Made by a program: the position numbers and the translations under genes
Notes under the pieces: model-generated
Told to the model about the DNA's origin: nothing
The model's database searches: none
Seen by the model: the letters and a program-made list of their open reading frames with translations, nothing else
Assembly: GCA_016720685.1 (NCBI GenBank)
Contig: JADKKC010000052.1
Span: forward strand, 1-28,272
Reading direction: 5' to 3'
Length of the DNA: 28,272 nucleotides
Source: Zoogloea sp.
GTDB lineage: Bacteria; Pseudomonadota; Gammaproteobacteria; Burkholderiales; Rhodocyclaceae
Part shown: positions 7,439-17,141 of the stretch, piece by piece
How positions within the stretch are numbered: position 1 is the stretch's first letter
Layout of the letters: the number at the start of each line of letters is the position of its first letter

Positions 7439-9112
7439 GTGAGCACCATCCAGTACCCGCAGGACAGCGACCTGCGCAGCCTCGTACGGTTTTGTGCAGA
7501 AAAAGGCCTGATCTGGCTCGACGAGAGCCGCATGATTCTGATGCATGCCGCTGCACTCTCGGCCTTACGCAAGGAACTCATCGAATCGCTGGGCATCGAC
7601 CAGGCCCGCCGCATCCTCACCCGCATGGGCTACGCCTCCGGCGCCCGTGATGCCGAGCTTGCCAAGAAAGTGCGCAACGGCAAGTGCACCACGGACATGT
7701 TCTCGGCCGGCCCCCAGCTGCACATGCTCGAAGGCAGCGTGCTGGTCACGCCGGTCACCCTCGACATGGACGTCAAGGCCGGCACCTTCTACGGCGAATT
7801 CCTCTGGGACAACTCCTACGAAGCCGAAGTCCACGTACGCGAATTCGGCCACTCCGAGCACCCGGTCTGCTGGATGCAGATCGGCTACGCCTCCGGCTAC
7901 ACCTCGGCCTTCATGGGGCGTTTCATCCTGTTCAAGGAAGTCGCCTGCGCCGCAACCGGCAACAACCAGTGCCGCATCGTCGGCAAGCCGGTAGACGAGT
8001 GGCCCGACGCGGCCCAGCACACTCCCTATTACGAAGCGGACTCCATACTCAACCAGATGCTCGAACTCCGTGGCCAGGTAGATGCCCTGCGCGCAACGCT
8101 TGAACGCACCCAGCAGCCCCCCAACCTGATCGGCTCGTCCGCCGGCTTTCGTCACGCCTACGATCTGATCGACAAGGCCGCAGTCACTCAGGTTACCGTC
8201 CTGCTGCTCGGCGAGACCGGCGTCGGCAAGGAGCGCTTCGCCCGTGCCCTGCACGACATGAGCCGCCGCGCCGCCGGCCCCTTCGTGCCCGTCAACTGCG
8301 CAGCCCTGCCCCACGACCTGATCGAATCCGAACTCTTCGGCGTCGAGAAAGGCGCCTTCACCGGCGCCCATGCATCCCGCGCCGGCAAGTTCGAACGGGC
8401 CGAAGGCGGCACCCTGTTCCTCGACGAAGTCGGCGAACTGCCCCTCGCCGCCCAGGCCAAGCTCCTGCGCGTGCTCCAGGAGGGCGAGATCGAACGTCTC
8501 GGCGACGAGCGCGTGCGCAAGATCAATGTGCGCCTGGTGGCCGCCACCAACGTCGACCTGCACGCCGCCGTCAAGGCCGGGCGTTTCCGCAGCGACCTGT
8601 ACTACCGGCTCAATGTTTACCCGGTACGCATTCCGCCGCTGCGCGATCGCATCGCCGACATCCAGCCGATGGTCGAAACCATGCTGCTGCGCTTCAGCGC
8701 CCTGCACGACAAGCGCATCGCCGGCATCACCGACAAGGCGCTGCGCGCACTCCGCTGCTACCCCTGGCCGGGCAACATCCGCGAACTGGAAAACATCATC
8801 GAGCGCGGCATGATCCTCACACCGCAAAACGAGTGGATCGAAATCGAGCATCTTTTTGCCGAGCCCCAGGATTTCGGCTCGGCACAACATATCGTCGACG
8901 ACTCGGGCAATCTCGCCGATGCCGACTGCGCCATCGACAATCTGTGCGCACGCATCGTTGAAGCGGGCATCGGCCTCGACGACCTCGAAGAAGCGCTGCT
9001 CCAGCACGCGGTCAAGGAATCCGGCGGCAACCTGTCGGGTGCCGCCCGTCTGCTGCGCATCACCCGCCCCCAGCTCAACTACCGCCTGAAGAAAAAAGAA
9101 TCGGCGACCTGA
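7439..9112 (+). CDS. dmpR: sigma-54-dependent phenol-responsive activator (DmpR/PoxR/MopR family)
   Basis: Activates the dmp operon when it binds phenol. From the GTG at 7439 (AACGGAGGAG directly upstream) it is 557 aa. The in-frame ATG at 7409 has no clear ribosome site. Order: XylR_N/V4R sensor (about 20-200), linker, AAA+ domain with Walker A GETGVGKE (258-265), GAFTGA (305-310, sigma-54 contact) and Walker B GGTLFLDE (323-330), then a Fis-type HTH near 520-550. With a constant offset of 11 from MopR, the sensor keeps the phenol contacts His95 and Trp123 and the zinc ligands Cys144, Glu167, Cys170 and Cys178. The gene is intact. The AT-rich region 7250-7330 probably contains its own promoter, but no convincing sigma-70 pair stands out. 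Confidence 0.95.
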   Translation: MSTIQYPQDSDLRSLVRFCAEKGLIWLDESRMILMHAAALSALRKELIESLGIDQARRILTRMGYASGARDAELAKKVRNGKCTTDMFSAGPQLHMLEGSVLVTPVTLDMDVKAGTFYGEFLWDNSYEAEVHVREFGHSEHPVCWMQIGYASGYTSAFMGRFILFKEVACAATGNNQCRIVGKPVDEWPDAAQHTPYYEADSILNQMLELRGQVDALRATLERTQQPPNLIGSSAGFRHAYDLIDKAAVTQVTVLLLGETGVGKERFARALHDMSRRAAGPFVPVNCAALPHDLIESELFGVEKGAFTGAHASRAGKFERAEGGTLFLDEVGELPLAAQAKLLRVLQEGEIERLGDERVRKINVRLVAATNVDLHAAVKAGRFRSDLYYRLNVYPVRIPPLRDRIADIQPMVETMLLRFSALHDKRIAGITDKALRALRCYPWPGNIRELENIIERGMILTPQNEWIEIEHLFAEPQDFGSAQHIVDDSGNLADADCAIDNLCARIVEAGIGLDDLEEALLQHAVKESGGNLSGAARLLRITRPQLNYRLKKKESAT

Positions 9113-9143
9113 GCGTTCCGGCTGCCCCCGAATCCACCCCTCG

Positions 9144-9163
9144 CAGGCCGGATAAACGGCCTG
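9144..9163. terminator. hairpin between convergent dmpR and MFS genes
   Basis: CAGGCCG and CGGCCTG form a perfect 7-bp stem with a GATAAA loop, 31 bp after the dmpR stop. There is no T run on either side, so it is only a candidate terminator. Confidence 0.35.
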
Positions 9164-9218
9164 TCCGCGGCCGTTCCGGCATTCTCCAATACGGGCAGCG
9201 CGCCCTGCCCTTCCACCT

Positions 9219-10520
9219 TCACCCCCGCGGCTTCATCCTCAGCGCCGCCACGGTGGCCAGCAGAAAGCTTACGGTGAGGAGCAGGAAGGCTTCCGAGTAG
9301 GCCGCGTCGATGCCCCGGGGCGTCGCACCATACACCGCGATGCGCCACTCAACGAACACCGCGACGATGGCGATGCCCAGCACGCCGCCGAGCTGGCGGA
9401 TGTAGTTGTTGACCATCGAGGCCTCGCCCATCAGGCGGGGCTGGAGGTGGCGCAGGGTGGCGAGGGTCAGGGCCGGGATGATCAGGCCCAGGCCGATGCG
9501 GCCGATCATCGTGTCCCACAGAATTTCGGCGTAGCTCACGGCACTTCCGCGCAGGCCGAAATACAGGAAGGACAGGCCGAAGACCAGCAGGCCGGCCACC
9601 GTGATCCAGCGCGGCGAATGGCGATCCGCCAGCAGTCCGGCCAGGGGGATGGCCGCTGCCAGCACGAAGCCGGAAGGCATCAGGGCCAGGCCGGCGGGGC
9701 TTGCCCCGTAACCCAGGGCGTTCTGCAGGAAAACCGGAATCAGGTAGCTGGAGGCGTACACGCCGACGCCGTAGGCGAAGGACACCAGGATGCCCATCGC
9801 GAAAGAGCGCTCGCGAAACAACTCGAGGGAGAAGATCGGCGCCGCCGACCGCCGGGCATGCACGACGAAGAGGCCCGCCGACAGCAGCGCGACGCCCGCC
9901 AGGGTCAGACTCCAGGTGGCCAGGGGGCCGGCTTCCCGCAGGGTGGACACCCATTCGATCAGCGCCAGGGTGATGACGCTGAGCAGGGCCACCCCGTACC
10001 AGTCGAAGGGGCGCCGCTGGATGTCCTCCGCGCGGGGCAGCAGGTGGACGGCCAGCAGGCCGGCGAGCAGGCAAAACGGAACACTGAGCAGGAAGATGGA
10101 TTGCCACCCGAAGTGCTCCAGCAACACCCCGGCCAGGGCCGGCGCCACCGCGGGGGCCAGCACGATGCCGAAACTGAGCATGCCCGTCGCCCGGCCCTGC
10201 CGGCCCGGCGGAAAGAGGCGCATCACCACCACCATCGACAGGGGTTGCTGAACCCCGGCCGCCGCCCCCTGCAGCAGGCGGATCGCCACGGTGCCCGCAA
10301 AATCGCTGACCAGGGCGCCGGCCAGGCTGGTCAGGCCCAGGAACAGCACGGTTCCCAGAAACACCCGCCGGAAGCCGAAGCGCTCCAGCAGCCAGGGGGT
10401 TGGCAGCATGGCGAGAGTCATGGCTGCCATGTAGCCGGTGATGACCCACTGGACCCGATCCTGCCCCATGCCCCAGTAGGCCCCCATCGCCGGCACGGCG
10501 ACGCTGAAAAATCCATTCAC
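9219..10520 (-). CDS. MFS efflux transporter, DHA2 (EmrB/QacA)-like, N-terminus probably clipped
   Basis: Hydrophobic 433-aa protein with many membrane segments and MFS signatures: WVITGYMAAMTLAMLPTPW near residue 25, the loop motif ERFGFRR, LLQGAAAGVQQP, and SFGIVLAPAVAPALAG (antiporter motif C-like). Closest by feel to the DHA2 drug exporters; the substrate cannot be told. The first helix starts abruptly at NGFFSVAVPAMG, where relatives have more residues. The only start is a GTG at 10520 with no good ribosome site, and a second frame (ATG 10536, MREFLG) suggests a frameshift or truncation. Only 14 bp separate this start from the divergent hipA-like gene, leaving no room for promoters. Confidence 0.8.
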   Translation of the reverse strand: MNGFFSVAVPAMGAYWGMGQDRVQWVITGYMAAMTLAMLPTPWLLERFGFRRVFLGTVLFLGLTSLAGALVSDFAGTVAIRLLQGAAAGVQQPLSMVVVMRLFPPGRQGRATGMLSFGIVLAPAVAPALAGVLLEHFGWQSIFLLSVPFCLLAGLLAVHLLPRAEDIQRRPFDWYGVALLSVITLALIEWVSTLREAGPLATWSLTLAGVALLSAGLFVVHARRSAAPIFSLELFRERSFAMGILVSFAYGVGVYASSYLIPVFLQNALGYGASPAGLALMPSGFVLAAAIPLAGLLADRHSPRWITVAGLLVFGLSFLYFGLRGSAVSYAEILWDTMIGRIGLGLIIPALTLATLRHLQPRLMGEASMVNNYIRQLGGVLGIAIVAVFVEWRIAVYGATPRGIDAAYSEAFLLLTVSFLLATVAALRMKPRG

Positions 10521-10534
10521 CCAGGAACTCCCGC

Positions 10535-11766
10535 ATGTCCCGACACGCAGAGCCGATCCGCCTACGCCTTGCGCAAGGCCCCCTTGGTGCGCGCCAACTT
10601 ATTGAAATACTGGGCTTCAGTCAGCCAACGCTGTCCCGTTCAATGCGTGAGCTGGGAAAAGAGGTGGTCCGTATCGGCGCGGCACGATCCATTCAGTACG
10701 CACTACGGGATGGGGCCCGGGGGCTGGCAGAGCTGGAAATCTACCGGGTGGATCCGGAGGCACGAATCCATCATCTCGGGACGCTCGTCCCGGTCCACCC
10801 GGATGGCTTCGTCATGCATGAAGCAAGCGGGGCCACCCTGTACAGCGACGGCTTGCCCTGGTGGATGCTCGACATGCGTCCCCAGGGCTACCTGGGCAGA
10901 GCCTATGCGGCTCGGCACGGGCGGGATCTGGACCTTCCCGAACGCCTCATCGACTGGTCGGATACGCATGCGCTGAAGGCCCTGCTCGCGCAGGGGCACG
11001 ATGTCGTCGGCAATCTGCTGCTGGGAGACAAGGCGCGAACCCATTTCCTGGGCCTGGCCGGTGCGCCTGATCCGATAGGCGCCGAGCAGAAAGCCGAGGC
11101 CTATGTCCGGCTCGCACGGGATGCAGCCAGTGGTGACTTGCCGGGGTCGTCCGCGGGGGGCGAACAGCCCAAGTTCACCGCTTGCGCAATGACGTCCTCC
11201 GGGCTCCGGCATGTACTCGTCAAGTTCACCGAACCCGTGGATGGCCCGGTCAGCGAGCGCTGGAGAAACCTGCTCCAGGCCGAACACCTCGCCCTGGAAA
11301 CGCTCGGACAGGCAGGCATTGCCGCAGCGCGAACGGCACTCATCCGCCTTTACGGGCAAACCTTCCTTGAGGTGGAACGCTTTGATCGCGTGGGCGGGCT
11401 GGATCGCCGGGGGCTGGTCTCACTGGCCGCCCTCGACGCCGAGTTTGCCGACATGGGTGGCCGCCCGTGGCCGGAAATCGCGACTGCCCATGCCGCAGCC
11501 GGACCCGGGGCGCCCTTACCCGATCGCACATGACGCCCATGGACTTCGCTCCCAGAAGCGGCGGAGGTCTGCCCGACGCCATTCCCGCGCCGAACATCCG
11601 CGCCGGCATTGCCCCCGCCGTCTGGCGATCCGCGCTGGCACTGGCACGCAGCTTCGTGGCAAGCGTCATGGAGACCCCCGGCTTCAGCGAGCGCTTCGCC
11701 CCGTGCAAGCTGGCATTGGTGCAACACCTGGAGGATGCGGGGGTGCAGATAGCACGATTGGCGTAG
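10535..11766 (+). pseudogene. HipA-family kinase of YjjJ/HipH type, internally deleted
   Basis: Intact members (about 440 aa) are Ser/Thr kinases with an N-terminal winged helix. The first frame (10535-11533) shows the HTH (GARQLIEILGFSQPTLSRS), the pocket residues LPGSSAGGEQPKF (P-loop-like), HVLVKFTEP and FLEVERFD. It then fails after MGGRPWPEIA. The C-terminal part continues in another frame from about 11520 (HMTPMDFAPRSGGGLPD through FSERFAPC to IARLA, stop near 11766). The segment between, which in this family carries the catalytic NTDMHNGNLSF loop, is absent along with the few residues before DMTPM. No cognate antitoxin gene adjoins it. The kinase must be inactive if the sequence is right. 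Confidence 0.8.
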
Positions 11767-11858
11767 CGTGGAATGGGGATCCGGGAAGCTGTGGGACTGT
11801 CCCGGCTTACCTGGCGGGATTCGACTTTCCCGAAACCAGCAGATCAAACTCTTGCCGA

Positions 11859-12188
11859 TCACGCATGCACGTGTTTCTCAGGCTCGACCGAAAGACGAAG
11901 ACCGACGGTTTTCAAGACGGCCAGCAGTGTTTTCAAGGTTGGGTTGCCTTTGGGTGACAGCGCGCGATAAAGAGATTCGCGGCTGATGCCGGCTTCGGCG
12001 GCAACCGCCCCCAGGCCGCCATAGGCTTCGGCCACTGTGCGCAAGGCCAGCAGCCCGGCGGCACGGTCATCGGGGTCGTCGAGCGACTCCATGGCAGCTT
12101 TAAGATATGCGACGGCCAACTCACGGTCGGCCCGCAGTTCGGCAAGCTCAGCCTCATGGTGAGATACCGCGCCTTTGATCTTGCTCAT
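11859..12188 (-). CDS. HTH antitoxin, HI1420-type addiction module antidote
   Basis: Predicted antitoxin and autorepressor of the toxin gene just upstream. From the ATG at 12188 it is 109 aa: an N-terminal segment MSKIKGAVSHHEAELAEL for toxin contact, then the family core AYGGLGAVAAEAGISRESLYRALS with a helix-turn-helix, ending NPTLKTLLAVLKTVGLRLSV. The start overlaps the toxin stop as ATGA and has GGAGGC upstream, which fixes it over the in-frame ATG at 12206. The toxin-first gene order is usual for this family. Confidence 0.88.
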   Translation of the reverse strand: MSKIKGAVSHHEAELAELRADRELAVAYLKAAMESLDDPDDRAAGLLALRTVAEAYGGLGAVAAEAGISRESLYRALSPKGNPTLKTLLAVLKTVGLRLSVEPEKHVHA

Positions 12189-12499
12189 TCTTGCCTCCGT
12201 TTCCATTCAGACCACAGCTCCTTTGCCCGCTTGATGTCGGCCACCTGGCTGCTCTTGTCGCCGCCACACAGCAAAAGCACCACGGTTTTTCCATGCCGTC
12301 CGCAATACACGCGGTAGCCAGCACCCACATGTACCCGCAACTCGATTACCCCTTCGCCGACTGGCTCGCTGTCGCCGAAATTTCCGGCCTGCACCTGGCG
12401 CAGGCGAATGCGGATACGCGCTTGTGCGAGCTTGTCGCGCAGACCGTTCAACCACTCCGTGAAAGGCTCACGTCCGTCATCGCGTTGGTAGCGGAACAG
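12185..12499 (-). CDS. RelE/ParE-superfamily toxin, HI1419/HigB-like (addiction module killer)
   Basis: Predicted ribosome-dependent mRNA interferase of the upstream HI1419 family, about 100 aa. Conserved parts seen: LFRYQRDDGREPFTEWLNGL, RIRIRLRQVQAGNFGD, GEGVIELRVHVGAGYRVYC and LLLCGGDKSSQ. The start is uncertain. Family similarity reaches at least to codon GTT at 12505, and the frame is closed by TAA at 12526, yet no ATG, GTG or TTG lies in that stretch. The first standard start is a TTG at 12451, which would remove the conserved N-terminus. I give the CTG at 12499 as the likely limit. Use of a non-standard start, or a mutation that silenced the toxin, is possible. Confidence 0.82.
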   Translation of the reverse strand: MFRYQRDDGREPFTEWLNGLRDKLAQARIRIRLRQVQAGNFGDSEPVGEGVIELRVHVGAGYRVYCGRHGKTVVLLLCGGDKSSQVADIKRAKELWSEWKRRQE

Positions 12500-12518
12500 T
12501 TCAACCGCGGCGTTAAAT

Positions 12519-12534
12519 GTAGCTTAAAAGCTAC
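12519..12534. promoter_or_regulatory. palindromic operator of the toxin-antitoxin operon
   Basis: GTAGCTTAAAAGCTAC is a perfect inverted repeat (7 bp arms around AA) just upstream of the toxin coding region. Modules of this kind are autorepressed by the antitoxin through such palindromes. The role is inferred from position and symmetry. Confidence 0.6.
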
Positions 12535-12751
12535 TTAAAGAAAGGATACGGAAGTCACGATCAGGGTTGAGCCATACGCCCCACGGCGGGGAGGCGAACG
12601 GTAGCAGATCAGCCCCGAGGGACGAAAGGCCGGCAAGGCCTGTGCAGTTGCCGCCCTCGTCGTCCGGACGGACGATGAGCCCACCCCCGCCCGGCCCGAA
12701 TAATCCATTCCAGCCTGCCCGAGTTCCGGGCGTCCGTTGCGAGGAATGCCG

Positions 12752-13552
<801 letters not shown>

Positions 13553-13581
13553 AGCCTGCGCCCACCCTGCAAGGAAGAACA

Positions 13582-13737
13582 CTGTCCCAAGCCCTCTTCA
13601 GGCTCGACGGCTGCGTGGCCCTGGTGACCGGCGCCGGTCGCGGCATGGGCCGTGGTGTGGCCTACCTGGCCTCGCGGGAGGCCGAATGGGTGACCGGCCA
13701 GGTCTACCCGCTCAACGGCGGGGCGCTCACCGCCTGA
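13582..13737 (+). pseudogene. SDR-family dehydrogenase remnant, centre deleted in frame
   Basis: Fifty-one codons join the first and last parts of a short-chain dehydrogenase: FRLDGCVALVTGAGRGMGRG (the TGxxxGxG NAD site) followed directly by YLASREAEWVTGQVYPLNGG, which is the typical SDR C-terminus. The roughly 180 residues between, with the NNAG and YxxxK active-site motifs, are gone and the frame is preserved. AAGGAAG precedes a CTG at 13582 that could have been the start. It cannot encode an active enzyme. Confidence 0.8.
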
Positions 13738-13759
13738 CGCCAGGCCCGCCCGCGGCAAG

Positions 13760-14702
13760 TCACTTCACGCCCTGCCCCAGTTTCTGGCCACCCACGACCA
13801 CGCCGTAGAGGTTCACACCATCATCGGCGTGGTAGCGCTTGCGGGTTTCATCGATGTCGCCATTGACCAGGCGGGGGATCCTGGGGACGCTCGTGGGCGT
13901 TGATATAGGCGGCCACGTCCCAGGCCTCCTGATCGCTCAGGGTTTCGCCACGGCCCAGAGGCATGTTGTGCTGGATGAAGCCGGCCGCGGTGTTGATCCG
14001 GTGCATGCCCGCGCCCCAGTTGTAGGAATCCTTGCCCCACAGGGGCGGGAACACCGAGGTCGCGCCCACCTTCCTGCCCGCGCCGTCATCCCCGTGGCAC
14101 AGGGCGCACTGCTTCTCGTACACCTGCTGGCCACGGGCGATGTCATATCCCCCTCTTGGCGGCGGCGGTTCGTCAAAACCCCGGCCCGGCTGAACCTTGC
14201 CGATGGGCACGCCGCCGGACATCCAGTAAGCGTAGGCCGTGAGCGCCGCCAGGACCTCGCTGTCCGCGGCAGGCGCCTTGCCGTTCATGCTGAACTGGAA
14301 GCAGCCCTGCATGCGCTCGACAAAGGTATTCACCTTGTTGTTCTTCTTGCGGAAGGCCGGATACATCGTATAGGCCGCCCACAGGGGCGCGGAGTTGGCC
14401 TTGCGGCCCCGGTCGATGTGGCAATTGACACAATTCATCTCGTTGCCCACGTACTCCGGCGCAAGCGCCCTGGTGTTCATGAACAAGTCCTGCCCCCGGC
14501 GCACCAGATCGCCGTAGGCGTTGTTGGGAATGTCGGCCTCGGCCGGGGGCTGGAAATAAGCCTTGCCCGCCGGGCGTGCGGGGGCTTTGGGAAGCTGGGT
14601 CTGGTCGTCCAGGCGGGCGTTGCGGGGGCTGTCGGCCGCCATCGCATGGGCGGCCAGCAGGGGCAGTAGCGCGGCAGTCAGCCGGCGGAGCGTGGTTGTC
14701 AT
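13760..14702 (-). CDS. tsdA: thiosulfate dehydrogenase TsdA (diheme cytochrome c), with a frameshift near the 3' end
   Basis: Periplasmic enzyme that couples two thiosulfates to tetrathionate, or the reverse. From the ATG at 14702: a signal peptide (RRLTAALLPLLAAHAMAA), heme 1 CVNCH (91-95), Cys134 in GCFQFSMNG (position of the unusual Cys axial ligand of TsdA), and heme 2 CALCH (199-203), then PLWGKDSYNWGAGMHRINTAAGF. The reading frame breaks at a C5 run near 13877-13881 (QDPPPGQW). Dropping one C restores the family C-terminus (QDPRLVNGDIDETRKRYHAD through to LGQGVK) with a stop at 13760. I regard this as probable sequencing error. It follows tsdB after 43 bp. Confidence 0.88.
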
Positions 14703-14745
14703 GACGGCGGATCCTGGGTCGGTCAAGGGGGGCGCGGACTGCGGC

Positions 14746-15489
14746 TCAGCGCAAACGGTGCTGGCTGGCATCGAGGGGCTCGGTGGTTTCTCCGAGGCCG
14801 GCGAAATAGGCGGAGACCGCCTTGATCTCGGCTTCGCTCAGGTCCGCCGCGATGTGCTGCATCAAGCCATTGGGGTCGTTCCGGCGCGTGGGCGGAACGG
14901 CGGCGACCGCCTTGCCCTTTTTGCCCGCCAACCGGGCCGGCGAGGCGCGCCAGGCCCGCAACTGGGCCTCGATGTATTCCGCCGACTGGCCGGCCAGGGG
15001 TGGAAAGGCGTCACCCACCCCCACCCCGGCGGGGCCGTGGCAGAGGGTGCATTCGGGAATGTTGCGATCCCAGGCCCCCCGCAGGGCCAGCCAGGCTCCG
15101 CTGCCTTCCTTGGGCCGTTCCAGCGGCCCGGCCTTGACCTGGACCTTGGGCAAGGCCGCGTAGGCCATGGCCACGGCCGCCGCCTCCGCAGCGTCGAGGG
15201 CCTGGGCGATGGGCTGCATCAGCGGGTTCTCGCGCCGGCCGGCCTTGAAGTCGGCCAGTTGCTTGGCGATGTAGGCCTCGGGCAGGCCGGCCAGGCGCGG
15301 AAAACCTCCCGCCGCCATGCCCTTGCCGTCGGCTCCGTGGCAGCTCATGCACGGCATGGCCGCCGGGTTGGCGCCACCTTTCTGGATGATGGCCTCGCCA
15401 TCTGCAGCCCTGGCCGGCACCGACAGCGCCGCCAGGGACGCAGACAGGCACAGGGTCAGGGCCAGGGGTCTCGCGGGGGATATAAACAT
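14746..15489 (-). CDS. tsdB: TsdB, diheme cytochrome c (c4 type), electron partner of TsdA
   Basis: The 247-aa protein has a signal peptide (ALTLCLSASLAALSVPARA) and two cytochrome c domains, each with one CXXCH: CMSCH at 47-51 and CTLCH at 147-151, with FPRLAGLPEAYI and FPPLAGQSAEYI repeats typical of cytochrome c4. Placement next to tsdA is the arrangement known for TsdB, the electron acceptor of thiosulfate dehydrogenase. The ATG at 15489 has GAGGAG upstream. It looks intact. Confidence 0.85.
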   Translation of the reverse strand: MFISPARPLALTLCLSASLAALSVPARAADGEAIIQKGGANPAAMPCMSCHGADGKGMAAGGFPRLAGLPEAYIAKQLADFKAGRRENPLMQPIAQALDAAEAAAVAMAYAALPKVQVKAGPLERPKEGSGAWLALRGAWDRNIPECTLCHGPAGVGVGDAFPPLAGQSAEYIEAQLRAWRASPARLAGKKGKAVAAVPPTRRNDPNGLMQHIAADLSEAEIKAVSAYFAGLGETTEPLDASQHRLR

Positions 15490-15523
15490 GGATGACTCCT
15501 CGGTCCGGTTTATCTCTTGGTGT

Positions 15524-15909
15524 TCAGTAGCGGGCGTCGGCCGGTTTTTTGTCCTTCGGCCAGTCCTTCAGCTTCCCGGAAAAATCCGGGCGCGGCGGGT
15601 GACTGAAGGACTCGGCCACGTCCACCGCATCCTGGTCCGACAGCCCACCCTGGTCAAGGACATAGACCTTCTTGCCGTTCACCGGATAGGGCTGGATGTT
15701 GCGATCGATCTTGCCCACGCCGCGCCCCCGGCACCTTGTCTTGCGGCTTGGTCTCGCGCTTCATCCAGTCGAAGTAGGCCGCCATGGCCTTCATGTCGGG
15801 CGAGTCCGGCGGCAGCGGCTTGCCGTTCATGGAGCGCTTGAAGCAGCCGTTGATGCACTCCTCGAGGGTGATCACCCGACCGGCCCAGGGTGCGTAGCCG
15901 GGGAAGAAG
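15524..15909 (-). pseudogene. TsdA-like cytochrome remnant (N-terminus and heme 2 region missing)
   Basis: Pieces in two frames give FFPGYAPWAGRVITLEECI, NGCFKRSMNGKPLPP (same Cys-containing motif as TsdA), FDWMKRETKPQDKVPG, then after a +1 shift in a G5 run near 15727-15731 RGVGKIDRNIQPYPVNGKKVY, and directly GLSDQDAVDVAESF to the stop at 15524. Compared with TsdA, the part carrying heme 1 and the part between NGKKVY and LSDQ carrying heme 2 are absent. It joins the upstream triheme cytochrome without a gap. A paralogue of tsdA reduced to fragments, or a misassembly. Confidence 0.65.
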
Positions 15910-17047
15910 GCCGGCCCGCACGAAACTCATGATCTCGGCCAGCTCTGCGTCCTTGAGCCGGGCAAAGCCGGGCAGGACGATGTGCTGCAGGGTGTTGGGT
16001 TGCCGGCCACGGGTGGAAAGACCTTGGGTACGCCACTACCGTCCTGGCGGTGACAGCCAACGCAGAACTGCACATAGCCCAGGCCGCCCCGGCTGCTGTG
16101 AGCTTCTCGGGCAGCGCGCCCGCCACCGCCTTGCGCGGCACCGCGGGCAGCGGGAGCTTGTTCTCTCCTGGCGGCAGGGCTTTCAGGTAGGTGGCGATGG
16201 CACGCAGATCCTCATCCTTGAGGTGCTGGGTGCTGTGCAGGACCACCTCGGGCATGTTGCCCGAAGCGGCGGCAAAGCGGTTCTTCCCGGTCTTCAGGAA
16301 GCGCACCGTATCTTCCACCGTCCGCAAACCGCGCAGGCTCAGGGCCCGCCAGTGCTTCACCGTCTCGCCGGCGAGAAAGTAGCGCCCCTTCGGCCCGGCA
16401 TCACTTGTGGCCTTCTCCTGGAAGGCCCGCCCCCGCGGCGTATGGCAGGCACCGCAATGCCCCAGGCTCCGGACCAGGTAGGCCCCCCGGTTCCACACCG
16501 GGTCTTTCTTCGGGTCACGCGTGAAAGGCGTCGTGTCGAGGAAGGCCCAGTTCCACAGGGACAGGCCCCAGCGCATGCTGAAAGGCCAGTGCATCTCCGA
16601 GGGCTTGTTGGCCTGCCTCACCGGTGCGACGCCTAGCATCAGGTAGGCGTAAAGGGCGTGCATGTCGACCGCCGTCATCCTGGCGTAGGACGGATAAGGC
16701 ATCGCCGGGTAGAGGTTGTGACCATCCGCCGCCACGCCCTTGCGCATGGCCCGGTCAAACTGCCCGAAGCTGTACTTGCCGATGCCGGTTTCGAGGTCTG
16801 GCGTGATATTGGTGGAATAGAGCGTGCCGAAGGGCGTCTCCAGCGCCCGGCCGCCGGCCATGGCTGCGCCCTTGTTCACACCTTTCTCCGCCGTATGGCA
16901 GGCCACGCAATTGCCCGCCTGGGTCAGGTAGCGGCCCCGCTGCATGGTCGTATCACCCGCGGACGCCGGGCCGCAGGTCGACGCAAGCAGGGCCACGCCC
17001 ATCAGGACCAGGCCGGCAAACGGCCGGCCCGTGTCAATACTGCTCAT
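15910..17047 (-). CDS. triheme cytochrome c (AdhB/gluconate dehydrogenase cytochrome-like), frameshifted and 3' truncated
   Basis: Begins at ATG 17047 (GGAGAAC upstream) with a signal peptide (FAGLVLMGVALLASTCGPASA; the Cys could suggest a lipobox but is not well placed). Hemes: CVACH at residues 47-51, CGACH at 198-202, and a third, CVGCH, readable only in another frame after a shift near 16083-16092 (LGYVQFCVGCHRQDGSG). A second shift near 15990-16000 returns LQHIVLPGFARLKDAELAEIM. The usual C-terminal tail is replaced by the TsdA-like remnant. Such subunits pass electrons from periplasmic dehydrogenases to quinone or oxidases; here it probably serves the Tsd system. An ADH cytochrome origin is also possible. 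Confidence 0.75.
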
Positions 17048-17141
17048 GGCGTTCTCCTGCCGCTTGTTCTGGGCACAAGTCTAGGGAGAGGCCCGGGGTC
17101 CGACCATCCGGACATCGGGCTAGCCAAATAACCGAAACCGT

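Noticed and set aside
7565..9007. 480-aa frame antisense to dmpR, and similar long antisense frames over dmpN (2727-4268) and over the MFS gene (9447-10976)
   Set aside because: These are shadows of strong GC-codon bias in the real genes; no family features or ribosome sites.
12185..12451. TTG at 12451 as the toxin start
   Set aside because: It would remove the conserved LFRYQRDDGREPFTEW segment that is clearly encoded upstream in the same frame.
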